64,000 nt of DNA, from positions 274,291-338,290 of the forward strand of contig MKVZ01000017.1 of assembly GCA_001898995.1 (NCBI GenBank), given 5' to 3'. Made by a program: the position numbers and the translations under genes. Below the pieces are notes generated by a model, which saw nothing but the letters and a program-made list of their open reading frames with translations, had not been told where the DNA came from and made no database searches. The DNA comes from Rhizobiales bacterium 63-22. Lineage in GTDB: Bacteria; Pseudomonadota; Alphaproteobacteria; Rhizobiales; Rhizobiaceae. Positions 9,068-16,958 of the stretch are shown here, in pieces (within the stretch, counting starts at the first letter, position 1; each line of letters begins with the position of its first letter).

Positions 9068-9913
9068 CTATCTGGAGAGGAAGGTGAGGGCGGGCAGGCT
9101 CTTGAGCAGATTGCGCGTGACGCCGCCGAACAGGAATTCGCGCACGCGCGAATGGCTGTATGCGCCTATGACCATAAGGTCGACATGTTCCGCGAGAGCA
9201 TATTCGCGCAGCGCGTCCGGCGGAGAAAGCCCCTCGGATTTGAGCGGCACGGCCTCCACCTTGATGCCATGGCGGGCGAGCGCCTCGACCAGATCGGTGC
9301 TGGCATGTGCCTCGCCATCGTTGAGCGGTTCCGGCGGATCGACCCACACGACATCGGTCCGGCTTGCCCGCCGCAACAGGGGCAGGGCATCGAATGCCGC
9401 CCGCGACGCCTCGCGCTTGCCGTTATAGGCCACGACGATCCGGTCGAGCGAAGTCGCGGGCAGCACCGGCGCATAAGGCACGAGCAGCACGGGGCAACTC
9501 GAGTGGAACACCAGCGTGTCGGCGGTCTCGTCGTTGATGGACGGATCGTCCGGATCGGGCTGGCCTGCGACCAGCAGTTCCGCGCCGAGGCACGTCGCGA
9601 GGACGCCGTCGGCCGCTGTTCCCGTCTCGGAACGGGCAACGCGAAACTCATATCGAGCCTTGCGGCGGCGCATCTCGTCCTCGAACAGCGATTTGAGGTG
9701 TTCGGACAATTCCTTGTGCTGCTTGTCGTGCAGTTCGAACATGCCCGGATCGATGAAGCCGTTGGGATCCGCATAAACCATGGGCGAGGGGATGGAGTAG
9801 ATGCCGATTACATGGATATCCGCCATCTTCTGTTGCAGAAGGCCGACCGCCGACAGGACGCGCTTCAATTCCGGTTCGCTGCGCGCATAGGCAACCACGG
9901 TTTTATAGGACAT
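9068..9913 (-). CDS. Tandem-domain universal stress protein
   Basis: 281 residues holding two UspA folds. The first starts at MSYKTVVAYAR; the second starts near DRIVVAYNGKREASRAAFDAL and ends in GAYSHSRVREFLFGGVTRNL, which keeps the G-x2-x-x9-G-x-[ST] nucleotide-binding pattern (GAYS...GGVT). The first domain's ATP loop is less clear, so probably only the second binds nucleotide. Start ATG 9913 follows GGAG; the upstream in-frame codons to 9937 are not needed. Such proteins respond to stress and growth arrest; no specific role can be assigned. Its 3' end is about 135 bases before the start of gpt. Confidence 0.88.
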   Translation of the reverse strand: MSYKTVVAYARSEPELKRVLSAVGLLQQKMADIHVIGIYSIPSPMVYADPNGFIDPGMFELHDKQHKELSEHLKSLFEDEMRRRKARYEFRVARSETGTAADGVLATCLGAELLVAGQPDPDDPSINDETADTLVFHSSCPVLLVPYAPVLPATSLDRIVVAYNGKREASRAAFDALPLLRRASRTDVVWVDPPEPLNDGEAHASTDLVEALARHGIKVEAVPLKSEGLSPPDALREYALAEHVDLMVIGAYSHSRVREFLFGGVTRNLLKSLPALTFLSR

Positions 9914-9981
9914 GAACGATCTCCTCACGGACTTCATGTTAAAAACAACGTCTCAGGCAGGCAAAAAGTTGCGTTCCTCTA

Positions 9982-10740
9982 CTATTGCGCCCGCACCTTT
10001 TCGAGCGTGGCCATCATTGATTCTATGGCTGCGATGGCGGCGTCGATCCGTGCCGCATCGCTGCCGCGCACCACGAGCTCGGTGCTGAATCGACCATTTT
10101 CGAATTTCGGGTAGGACCCGATGACGGTTTCCGGATTTTCCTTCTGAATCTGTGCCAGCGGCGCGCCGATGACGCCCTCGCCGAAGGGGCAGAGAACGGA
10201 TCGCGACAACAGCTTGCGCCCGGTGCGCAGCGTGGGCAGCACATTGCCGAGCATGGCCTGAAACACCGACGGCACGCCGGCCATGACATAGACATTGCCG
10301 ATATGGAAACCGGGCGCGGCGGACACCGGATTGTCGATATGCTCCGATCCCTGCGGCATACGCGCCATGCGTTTTCGCGACTCGGTGAATTCCAGCCCGC
10401 GTTTCGTATAATTGTCGGCGAGCAGCTTCATCGCCCTTTCTTCGTAAATGCAGGGCACGCCGAACGCTCTCGCCACGGCATCGGCGGTGATGTCGTCATG
10501 CGTGGGGCCGATGCCGCCGGAGGTGAAGACATAATCATAATTCGCCCGCAGCGCGTTGAGTGCGGCGACGATGGCTGCTTCCTCATCCGGCACGATGCGC
10601 ACTTCCTTCAGGTCGATGCCGGCGGCAGTGAGAACATCGGCGAGATGGCCGATATTCTTGTCCTTGGTGCGGCCGGATAGAAGTTCGTCGCCGATGGCGA
10701 GCATCGCGGCCCTGACGGTGTCCTGCGTTTGTCCTGTCAT
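9982..10740 (-). CDS. CinA-like competence/damage-inducible, molybdopterin-binding domain protein
   Basis: 252 residues. The MoaB/Mog-type domain is visible as AMLAIGDELLSGRTKDKN, TSGGIGPTHDDITADAV and a PGFHIGNVYVMAGVPSV segment near residue 150, the usual CinA N-terminal layout. The second CinA domain (nicotinamide-nucleotide amidase) is absent, so this is the single-domain form common in Rhizobiales. Related domains bind molybdopterin or hydrolyse ADP-ribose; which applies here is unknown. ATG 10740 is preceded by GGAG at a good distance. The gene lies between the stress protein and a tRNA on the same strand. Confidence 0.85.
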   Translation of the reverse strand: MTGQTQDTVRAAMLAIGDELLSGRTKDKNIGHLADVLTAAGIDLKEVRIVPDEEAAIVAALNALRANYDYVFTSGGIGPTHDDITADAVARAFGVPCIYEERAMKLLADNYTKRGLEFTESRKRMARMPQGSEHIDNPVSAAPGFHIGNVYVMAGVPSVFQAMLGNVLPTLRTGRKLLSRSVLCPFGEGVIGAPLAQIQKENPETVIGSYPKFENGRFSTELVVRGSDAARIDAAIAAIESMMATLEKVRAQ

Positions 10741-10841
10741 GATCGACTCCGTGTTCGACCGACAGTTAAGCGCCGGATGCAGCAAGCCGCAACCGGTTTA
10801 TGATCGCTGGAAAAAGAGATTTGAGGATGGCGTAAATGACA

Positions 10842-10928
10842 TGGTGCGGTCGGCGGGACTTGAACCCGCAAGCCTGAAAGGCGACGGATTTTAAGTCCGT
10901 TGCGTATACCAGTTTCGCCACGACCGCA
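10842..10928 (-). tRNA. tRNA-Leu (anticodon UAA)
   Basis: On the minus strand the 87-base gene runs TGCGGTCG...CGACCGCA plus encoded CCA. The acceptor pairs perfectly, the anticodon stem-loop is GGACTTAAAATCC with anticodon TAA, a long class II variable arm follows, and the T arm is GCGGGTTCAAGTCCCGC. The length and variable arm fit leucine. No integrase or attachment-site duplication was seen around it. Confidence 0.97.
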
Positions 10929-11077
10929 GCCAATGCGTTCTATGTCACGATTTGCGCCGGAAGTTCAAGCCGCAACAACGGTCGGAAAGACGGCGGGCGA
11001 GCTGGTTCTTGTCTTGCATGCCGAAGCCATGTAGCCATAGCCCGACAAATGCGACAAGCGATGCAGAAAGCCGAACC

Positions 11078-12334
11078 ATGACCGCCTTCGTCAAAGCCGT
11101 GGAGCGGGCCGAAAAGGCCATGCGCGAGCTGTTTCCCGAGACGCCCTTGCAGATAAACGACTATCTGTCGCGGAAATACGGCGCGGAAATCTGGCTGAAG
11201 CGCGAGGACCTGACGCCTGTGCGCTCCTACAAGATACGCGGCGCGTTCAATTTCATCTCCCGCGCGGTGAAGACTGCGGATGAAAACGCCGTCTTCGTCT
11301 GTGCCTCGGCGGGCAACCACGCGCAGGGCTTCGCCTTCGTCTGCCGGCATTTCGGGCGCAGGGGCGTCGTCTTCATGCCGGTCACGACACCGCAACAGAA
11401 AATCGACAAGACGCGCACCTTCGGGGCCGAATTCATCGAGATCAGGCTCGTGGGCGATATTTTCGACGTCTGCTATGCCGCCGCGCAGGATTTCGCGGCG
11501 AGCGGCAAGGGCATCATGGTGCCGCCGTTCGACCATCCCGGCATCGTGGAAGGGCAGGCGACCGTGGCGCTGGAGATCGAACGGCAATTGTCCGCCGACA
11601 AGCGTCCCGATCTCGTCCTGCTGCCGGTCGGCGGCGGCGGACTTGCCGGCGGCGTGACACAATATATCGCCGGCCTTGGCTGGAAGACCGGGTTCCGCTT
11701 CGTGGAACCGCAGGGCGCGGCAAGCCTCAAGGCCAGCCTCGAAGCCGGAAAGCGCGTGAAGCTTTCCCGCGTCGACAATTTCGTCGACGGTGCGGCGGTG
11801 GCGGAGATCGGCAGGGAGAATTTCAGGATTCTCAAAGGTTTCGATGCGAAATCTGTCATAACGGTTTCGGAAAATCGCCTCTGCGCCACCATGGTGGAGA
11901 TGCTCAATGTTGAGGGCGTGGTGCTGGAGCCAGCGGGCGCGCTCGGCATCGACGCACTCAAGGATTTCAGGAAAAGCGAGCTGAAGGGCAAGCGCATCGT
12001 CATCATCGTCTCCGGCGGCAATTTCGACTTCGAACGCCTGCCGGACGTGCGCGAGCGCGCGCTGCGCTTCGAGGGCCTGAAGAAATATTTCATCTTCCGC
12101 TTTCCCCAGCGTCCCGGCGCACTGCGCGCCTTCCTCGACCTGCTCGGTCCCGAAGACGACATCGCCCGCTTCGAATATCTGAAGAAATCGGCGCGCAATT
12201 TCGGCTCGGTGCTCATCGGCATCGAGACGAAGGACGCCGCGAATTTCAAAATTCTGGAAAAGAAATTCGCCGAAGCCGGCTGGGCCTATCAGGACATCAC
12301 CGACAATCAGGTTCTGGCGGATTTCATCATCTGA
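11078..12334 (+). CDS. ilvA: Threonine dehydratase (threonine ammonia-lyase)
   Basis: PLP enzyme converting threonine to 2-oxobutyrate, the first step of isoleucine synthesis. 418 residues. The Schiff-base lysine lies in VRSYKIRGAF, the substrate loop is SAGNHAQG, and the phosphate-binding loop is GGGGLAGG. A C-terminal ACT-like domain (from about residue 330, KKYFIFRFPQRPGALRAF) is of the short single-domain type, which suggests feedback by branched-chain amino acids. Start ATG 11078; the frame is open back to 10952, but that extension runs towards the tRNA and has no family features. Only a weak purine run (AGAAAG) precedes the start. Confidence 0.93.
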   Translation: MTAFVKAVERAEKAMRELFPETPLQINDYLSRKYGAEIWLKREDLTPVRSYKIRGAFNFISRAVKTADENAVFVCASAGNHAQGFAFVCRHFGRRGVVFMPVTTPQQKIDKTRTFGAEFIEIRLVGDIFDVCYAAAQDFAASGKGIMVPPFDHPGIVEGQATVALEIERQLSADKRPDLVLLPVGGGGLAGGVTQYIAGLGWKTGFRFVEPQGAASLKASLEAGKRVKLSRVDNFVDGAAVAEIGRENFRILKGFDAKSVITVSENRLCATMVEMLNVEGVVLEPAGALGIDALKDFRKSELKGKRIVIIVSGGNFDFERLPDVRERALRFEGLKKYFIFRFPQRPGALRAFLDLLGPEDDIARFEYLKKSARNFGSVLIGIETKDAANFKILEKKFAEAGWAYQDITDNQVLADFII

Positions 12335-12400
12335 TCCCCGATTGACGAAGATGTTTCACGGGAACGTGAACGGTGCACCTCTTTTTAAATCGGATTGCGA

Positions 12401-12427
12401 CGATACGTATATCGACAAATGACGATA
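12401..12427. promoter_or_regulatory. Candidate operator of the ArsR-type regulator
   Basis: Three alternating half-sites: CGATA (12401-12405), TATCG (12410-12414) and CGATA (12423-12427). The right pair forms an 18-bp imperfect palindrome, TATCGACA / TGACGATA, with 7 of 9 pairs matching. It sits 24-50 bases before the likely regulator start, where ArsR-family proteins usually bind their own promoters. Confidence 0.5.
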
Positions 12428-12450
12428 TGCAAAGGATCGGGAGTGCGACG

Positions 12451-12759
12451 GTGACGGAAGATCGGCCCATGGAACGGGAAGATATCCTGAAGGCGCTCGC
12501 CAATCCGGTGCGGCTCGACATTTTGAACTGGCTCAAGGAGCCGGAAAAACATTTTTCCGGCCAGCACATGCCTCTGGAGATGGGCGTGTGCGCGGGCCAG
12601 TTCGAGCGGTGCGGCCTCTCCCAGTCCACCGTTTCCGCCCATCTCTCCGTACTGGTCAAGGCGGGGCTGATCCAGCCCCGCCGCGTCGGCCAATGGACTT
12701 TCTACAGTCGCGACGAAGCAGCCATCGCCGCGTTCCTGCGTTCGCTTTCTGATCTCTGA
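12451..12759 (+). CDS. ArsR-family winged-helix regulator
   Basis: About 102 residues. LKALANPVRLDILNWL is the ArsR/SmtB helix 1-2 signature and LSQSTVSAHLSVLVKAGLI is the recognition helix-turn-helix. Two cysteines six residues apart (VCAGQFERCG) sit immediately before the recognition helix. This is not the classical metal box ELCVCDL, so a thiol switch or electrophile sensor is as likely as metal sensing. Start is uncertain: GTG 12451 follows GGGAG by 8 bases, and ATG 12469 is the alternative. It is 29 bases ahead of an old-yellow-enzyme gene that it probably controls, with half-sites upstream for its own repression. Confidence 0.85.
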   Translation: MTEDRPMEREDILKALANPVRLDILNWLKEPEKHFSGQHMPLEMGVCAGQFERCGLSQSTVSAHLSVLVKAGLIQPRRVGQWTFYSRDEAAIAAFLRSLSDL

Positions 12760-12788
12760 TCCTCCCTCCCGTTTTAAGGACCGTTCCC

Positions 12789-13904
12789 ATGACCACATTG
12801 TTCGACCCCGTCACAGCAGGCGATCTCAGGCTCGCCAACCGCATCGTGATGGCGCCGCTGACCCGCAACCGCTCGCCGCAGGCGGTTCCGAACGATCTCA
12901 ACGTCGCCTATTACGAGCAGCGCGCCAGCGCCGGCCTCATCGTCACCGAGGCGACGGCGATCAGCCAGCAAGGGCAGGGCTATGCCGATGTTCCAGGCCT
13001 CTATTCGCCGGAGCAGCTTGCCGGCTGGCGGCGCGTGACGGACGCCGTGCACAGGGCCGGCGGCCGGATCGTCGTGCAGATGTGGCATGTGGGCCGTATC
13101 TCGCATACCAGCCTGCAACCAGACGGTGGCAAGCCGGTGGCGCCCTCGGCGATCCGGGCCAATTCCAAGACCTATCTCGTCCATCCCGACGGCACCGGTG
13201 AATTTGCCCCCACATCCGAGCCGCGTGCGCTGGAAAAGAGCGAGATTCCGGGTATCGTCGCCACCTATGCGCAGGCCGCGAAGGACGCGGTGGAAGTGGC
13301 CGGGTTCGACGGCGTCGAGATTCATGCCGCCAACGGCTATCTGATCGATCAGTTTCTGCGCTCGGGCAGCAATCACCGCACGGACGAATATGGTGGCTCG
13401 ATCGAAAACCGCGCCCGCTTCCTGTTCGAGGTGGTCGGCGCCATCGTCAAGGCGGTCGGCGGCGGCAAGGTCGGCATCCGCCTGTCGCCGGTCACGCCCT
13501 CCAACGATGCGTCCGATCCCGATCCGCAGCCGCTGTTCGACTATGTGGTGCAGAAGCTGGCCGGCTATGGCCTTGCCTATATCCATGTCGTCGAAGGTGC
13601 CACGGGCGGCGCGCGCGATTTCCAGCAGGGATCGCAGCCCTTCGATTATGCGCGCTTCAAGCGTGTCTATCGCGACGCTGGCGGCAAGGGTGCGTGGATG
13701 GTCAATAACGGCTATGACCGCGCGCTGGCCGAAAAGGCGGTGGAAAGCGGTGCGGCCGATCTGGTCGCCTTCGGCAAGCCCTTCATCGCCAATCCCGATC
13801 TGGTGCGCCGCCTGAAGGAGAACGCGTCGCTTAACGCCATCGACCAGCAGACCATGTATGGCGGTGGAGCCAAGGGCTATACGGATTATCCGGCGATGGC
13901 ATGA
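12789..13904 (+). CDS. nemA: Old yellow enzyme family alkene reductase (NemA-like)
   Basis: 371-residue FMN enzyme of the N-ethylmaleimide reductase/xenobiotic reductase class, reducing activated C=C bonds or nitro groups with NAD(P)H. Typical segments are the FMN strand RIVMAPLTRNR, QMWHVGR, the substrate-binding pair in IHAANGYLIDQFLRSG (His-x-x-Asn), the loop HRTDEYGGSIENRARF, and the phosphate-binding AFGKPFIANPDL near the C-terminus. ATG 12789 follows AAGGA. It forms an operon with the ArsR-type gene before it. In other bacteria such pairs respond to quinones, maleimides or aldehydes, which suits the cysteine pair in the regulator; the inducer here is inferred. Confidence 0.92.
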   Translation: MTTLFDPVTAGDLRLANRIVMAPLTRNRSPQAVPNDLNVAYYEQRASAGLIVTEATAISQQGQGYADVPGLYSPEQLAGWRRVTDAVHRAGGRIVVQMWHVGRISHTSLQPDGGKPVAPSAIRANSKTYLVHPDGTGEFAPTSEPRALEKSEIPGIVATYAQAAKDAVEVAGFDGVEIHAANGYLIDQFLRSGSNHRTDEYGGSIENRARFLFEVVGAIVKAVGGGKVGIRLSPVTPSNDASDPDPQPLFDYVVQKLAGYGLAYIHVVEGATGGARDFQQGSQPFDYARFKRVYRDAGGKGAWMVNNGYDRALAEKAVESGAADLVAFGKPFIANPDLVRRLKENASLNAIDQQTMYGGGAKGYTDYPAMA

Positions 13905-14240
13905 TTGCCCGGTAAGGGAGCATGGATTACCGGCCGGGGCTGAAGTGGTCCCGGCCGATTTCGTTTGCATTCCGGCGGGAAATGCCCCATATGGCGTTTC
14001 AGGCGCATGGGCCGGCTACAGGATGCCGGCTTTCCGAAGCTGGACTTGTTGCGTCTCGCCCCCTGTTGCCGGAATGGTCCGGCGAGGGGGAGTCCCGGCG
14101 AAAGCCGGGCACGGCTGCGCAAGTCGCCCGGATGTTTCCGGCGTCCCGTCGTATCTTCCCAAAAATTTTTATGCGGCAAGTTGCGCTTGCCGCAACGATG
14201 TTGCGGAGCGCGTAAAGCCACTCCGCCGAAAGAGACTGAA
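13905..14240. other. Hairpin-rich leader region before the DEAD-box helicase
   Basis: No gene is credible in this stretch. It contains CCCGGC-GAAA-GCCGGG (14094-14109), a GNRA-capped stem, and near the helicase start two mutually exclusive stems: GCGGCAAG/CTTGCCGC (14173-14193) and GTTGCG/CGCAAC (14180-14196). These would form a structured 5' leader if transcribed with the helicase. A 97-codon frame at 13922-14215 is only a by-product of these repeats. Confidence 0.5.
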
Positions 14241-14264
14241 TTGACGAAAGAAAATCTTCCGACC

Positions 14265-15632
14265 ATGGAAAAGGGCGGCTTTGCTGCGCATGAATCCATG
14301 AAAGAAAAGGGCGGCTTCGCCGCCCTGGGCATCACTGGCGCCCTGCTCAAGGGTGTCGAAGGCGCCGGCATGACCGTACCCAAGCCCATCCAGATGCAGG
14401 CGATCCCGCCGCAGCTCGAAGGGCGCGACATTCTGGGCATCGCCCAGACCGGTTCCGGCAAGACGGCGGCTTTCAGCCTGCCGATCCTGCAACGGATCAT
14501 CGGGCTTGGCGACAAGCGTGCGCCGAAGACGGCGCGGGCGCTGGTGCTGGCCCCGACGCGCGAACTCGCCGTGCAGATCGAAGAGACGATCCGCGCCGTG
14601 TCGAAGAATGCGCACATCTCGACCGCGCTCATCCTCGGCGGCGTGTCCAAGCTCACGCAGATCAAGCGCATGGCGCCCGGCGTCGATGTGCTGATCGCCA
14701 CGCCCGGCCGTCTTACCGATCTCATGCGCGAGAAGCTGGTGGATCTGTCGCAGACCCGCTGGCTGGTGCTGGACGAAGCCGACCGCATGCTGGATATGGG
14801 CTTCATCAACGATGTGAAGCGTATCGCCAAGGCAACCCATGCCAGCCGCCAGACCGCGCTTTTCTCGGCCACCATGCCAAAGGAGATCGCGGCGCTCGCC
14901 GAAACGCTGCTGCGCGATCCCGTGCGCGTCGAAGTGGCGCCGCAGGGCACCACCGTCGCCGAGGTCACGCAGGTCGTGCATCCGGTGCCGACCAAGGACA
15001 AGCGGCGCCTGCTCTCCGCCATGCTCGGCGATCGCGATATGCGCTCGGTCATCGTCTTCACCCGCACCAAACACGGCGCGGACGCGGTGGTGCGCCATCT
15101 GGAGCGCGACGGCCATGACGCTGCCGCCATCCACGGTAACAAGTCGCAGAATGCCCGCCAGCGCGCGCTCAACGGCTTCCGCGACGGTTCCCTGCGCATC
15201 CTCGTCGCTACCGATATCGCCGCGCGCGGCATCGACGTGCCGGGCATCAGCCATGTGGTGAATTACGACCTGCCGGATGAGCCGGAAACTTATGTACACC
15301 GCATCGGCCGCACCGGCCGCAACGGAGCCAGCGGCGCTTCCATCACGCTTTACGATCCGGCGGCGGAAGAATCAAAGCTTCGGGCCGTCGAGCGTGTGAC
15401 GCGCAACCGGCTTCCGATCAAGGATGCCCCCGTGCAGCCCGCTCCGGCTCCCGCCACCAGGGCACCGGCGCCGCAGGGTGCACAGGCTGGCCAGCCGCAT
15501 GAGCATCGCCGCCCGGCCCGCAAGGCCGGCGAGCAGCATCGCGCCGGGAACAACGCCTCCGCCGATGCCGCGCCGAAGCCGAAACGTCCGTTCCGCCGCA
15601 AGCGGCGCGGCAACGGCCAGCGCGCCGCATAA
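14265..15632 (+). CDS. DEAD-box ATP-dependent RNA helicase (RhlE type)
   Basis: 455 residues with the whole motif series: Q motif ending PKPIQMQAIP, Walker A AQTGSGKT, PTRELAVQIE, TPGRLTDL, Walker B DEAD in LDEADRMLDMGF, SAT, HGNKSQNARQRALNGFR, ATDIAARGID and HRIGRTGRNG. A basic, Ala/Pro-rich tail of about 90 residues ending FRRKRRGNG is typical of RhlE-like proteins that act on ribosome assembly or cold-stressed RNA. Start is unsettled: ATG 14265 is used here, TTG 14241 and ATG 14298 are in frame. The N-terminus carries a doubled EKGGFAA motif. A strong terminator follows. Confidence 0.92.
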   Translation: MEKGGFAAHESMKEKGGFAALGITGALLKGVEGAGMTVPKPIQMQAIPPQLEGRDILGIAQTGSGKTAAFSLPILQRIIGLGDKRAPKTARALVLAPTRELAVQIEETIRAVSKNAHISTALILGGVSKLTQIKRMAPGVDVLIATPGRLTDLMREKLVDLSQTRWLVLDEADRMLDMGFINDVKRIAKATHASRQTALFSATMPKEIAALAETLLRDPVRVEVAPQGTTVAEVTQVVHPVPTKDKRRLLSAMLGDRDMRSVIVFTRTKHGADAVVRHLERDGHDAAAIHGNKSQNARQRALNGFRDGSLRILVATDIAARGIDVPGISHVVNYDLPDEPETYVHRIGRTGRNGASGASITLYDPAAEESKLRAVERVTRNRLPIKDAPVQPAPAPATRAPAPQGAQAGQPHEHRRPARKAGEQHRAGNNASADAAPKPKRPFRRKRRGNGQRAA

Positions 15633-15660
15633 ACCAGTATATTGCGAAATATCTTGCGTC

Positions 15661-15691
15661 AAAGCCGCCCATAATCGGGCGGCTTTTTTGT
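15661..15691 (+). terminator. Intrinsic terminator after the helicase gene
   Basis: AAGCCGCCC / GGGCGGCTT stem with a short ATAATC loop, followed by TTTTTTGTTTT on the plus strand. It lies 28 bases after the helicase stop. Confidence 0.9.
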
Positions 15692-15785
15692 TTTGTATCC
15701 GGTTTTGGGTCTGGCTTTGCGTATTGAAGGAGAAAATTATTCCATGCTTGCTTGAAAGGGCAGGGTGCTTCCGTCATTTTGCCTG

Positions 15786-15834
15786 AAGCATGTCGTTATC
15801 GCAAAACCGCTGCACACTTTTGCGCGACATGCTT
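15786..15834. repeat. Bulged extragenic palindrome, copy 1
   Basis: AAGCATGTCG, bulge TTAT, CGCAAAA, loop CCGCTGCACAC, TTTTGCG, CGACATGCTT: perfect 10-bp outer and 7-bp inner stems. It shares its architecture and 11-base loop with the copies at 16899, 43981 and 57371. It sits 37 bases before cysteine synthase and is followed by GCTTTAGC. Confidence 0.75.
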
Positions 15835-15870
15835 TAGCAGACAGCCGTACCAGACAGGAAAACGCAAGCC

Positions 15871-16896
15871 ATGCTCAATTCGGTGCTCGACGCTATCGGC
15901 AATACGCCGCTGATCCGCCTCAAAAGGGCCTCCGAGATCACCGGATGCGAGATTTACGGCAAGGCGGAGTTTCTCAATCCGGGCCAGTCGGTCAAGGACC
16001 GCGCAGCGCTCTTCATCATCCGCGACGCGGAAAAGCGCGGCCTTCTGAAGCCGGGCGGTGTCATCGTCGAAGGCACGGCGGGCAACACGGGCATCGGGCT
16101 CACCATGGTGGCCAAGGCTCTCGGCTACCGCACGGTGATCGTGATCCCCCGGACTCAAAGTCAGGAAAAGAGGGACGCGCTGCGGCTTCTCGGTGCGGAA
16201 CTGATCGAGGTGCCGGCCGCACCCTACCGCAATCCCAACAATTATGTGCGCCTTTCCGGCCGCCTCGCCGAACAGCTTGCGCGCACCGAGCCGAACGGCG
16301 CGATCTGGGCCAACCAGTTCGACAATCCGGTCAACCGTCAGGCGCATGTCGAGACCACGGCGCAGGAAATCTGGCGCGACACCGGCGGCAGGATCGACGG
16401 CTATGTGGCGTCGGTGGGATCGGGCGGCACGCTGGCCGGGACCGCCATCGGCCTGAAGGAACACGATCACAATATCAGGATCGCGCTCGCCGATCCGCAC
16501 GGTGCCGCACTCTATTCCTATTATACGACCGGCGAACTCAAGGCCGAGGGCGATTCGATCACCGAAGGCATCGGGCAGGGGCGCATCACCGCCAATCTGG
16601 AAGGCTTCACGCCGGATTTCTCCTACCGGCTTTCCGATGCGGAAGCCGTCGCCATCCTGTTCGACCTGGTGCAGGAGGAGGGGTTTTGCCTCGGCGGATC
16701 GTCCGGCATCAATATCGCGGGCGCGATCCGGCTTGCAAAAGATCTCGGTCCGGGCCACACAATCGTGACCATGCTTTGCGACTATGGCAACCGCTACCAG
16801 TCGAAGCTGTTCAATCCGGCCTTCCTGCGCGAAAAGGGCTTGCCCGCGCCCGACTGGCTGGAGAAAAAGACCGAAATAGACATACCGTTCGAATGA
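15871..16896 (+). CDS. cysK: Cysteine synthase (O-acetylserine sulfhydrylase)
   Basis: 341-residue PLP-dependent synthase making cysteine from O-acetylserine and sulfide. The PLP lysine is in NPGQSVKDRAA, the substrate loop is EGTAGNTGIG, and the phosphate loop is GSGGTLAG. The length and the C-terminal extension (LREKGLPAPDWLEKK) are like the CysK-related enzymes of Rhizobiales, slightly longer than the 320-residue enteric CysK. ATG 15871 follows AGGA. It is flanked on both sides by copies of the same bulged palindrome. Downstream lie an alanyl-tRNA editing gene and a mercaptopyruvate sulfurtransferase, so the run may be a sulfur-amino-acid cluster. Confidence 0.92.
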   Translation: MLNSVLDAIGNTPLIRLKRASEITGCEIYGKAEFLNPGQSVKDRAALFIIRDAEKRGLLKPGGVIVEGTAGNTGIGLTMVAKALGYRTVIVIPRTQSQEKRDALRLLGAELIEVPAAPYRNPNNYVRLSGRLAEQLARTEPNGAIWANQFDNPVNRQAHVETTAQEIWRDTGGRIDGYVASVGSGGTLAGTAIGLKEHDHNIRIALADPHGAALYSYYTTGELKAEGDSITEGIGQGRITANLEGFTPDFSYRLSDAEAVAILFDLVQEEGFCLGGSSGINIAGAIRLAKDLGPGHTIVTMLCDYGNRYQSKLFNPAFLREKGLPAPDWLEKKTEIDIPFE

Positions 16897-16898
16897 TC

Positions 16899-16941
16899 GC
16901 GCATTTTATCCGAAAACCGTTTCACACTTTTCGGAATGCGC
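16899..16941. repeat. Bulged extragenic palindrome, copy 2
   Basis: GCGCATT, bulge TTAT, CCGAAAA, loop CCGTTTCACAC, TTTTCGG, AATGCGC. It begins two bases after the cysteine synthase stop and ends 17 bases before the next start, so it lies inside the transcript if the genes are co-transcribed. Confidence 0.75.
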
Positions 16942-16958
16942 TTGAGAGGACTGAAACG

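Noticed and set aside
10842..10928. Integration site for a mobile element at tRNA-Leu(UAA)
   Set aside because: No integrase gene, no duplicated tRNA 3' end and ordinary core genes on both sides.
13922..14215. 97-codon frame before the helicase
   Set aside because: It is made of the hairpin-rich leader sequence and shows no conserved motif; a structured leader explains it better.
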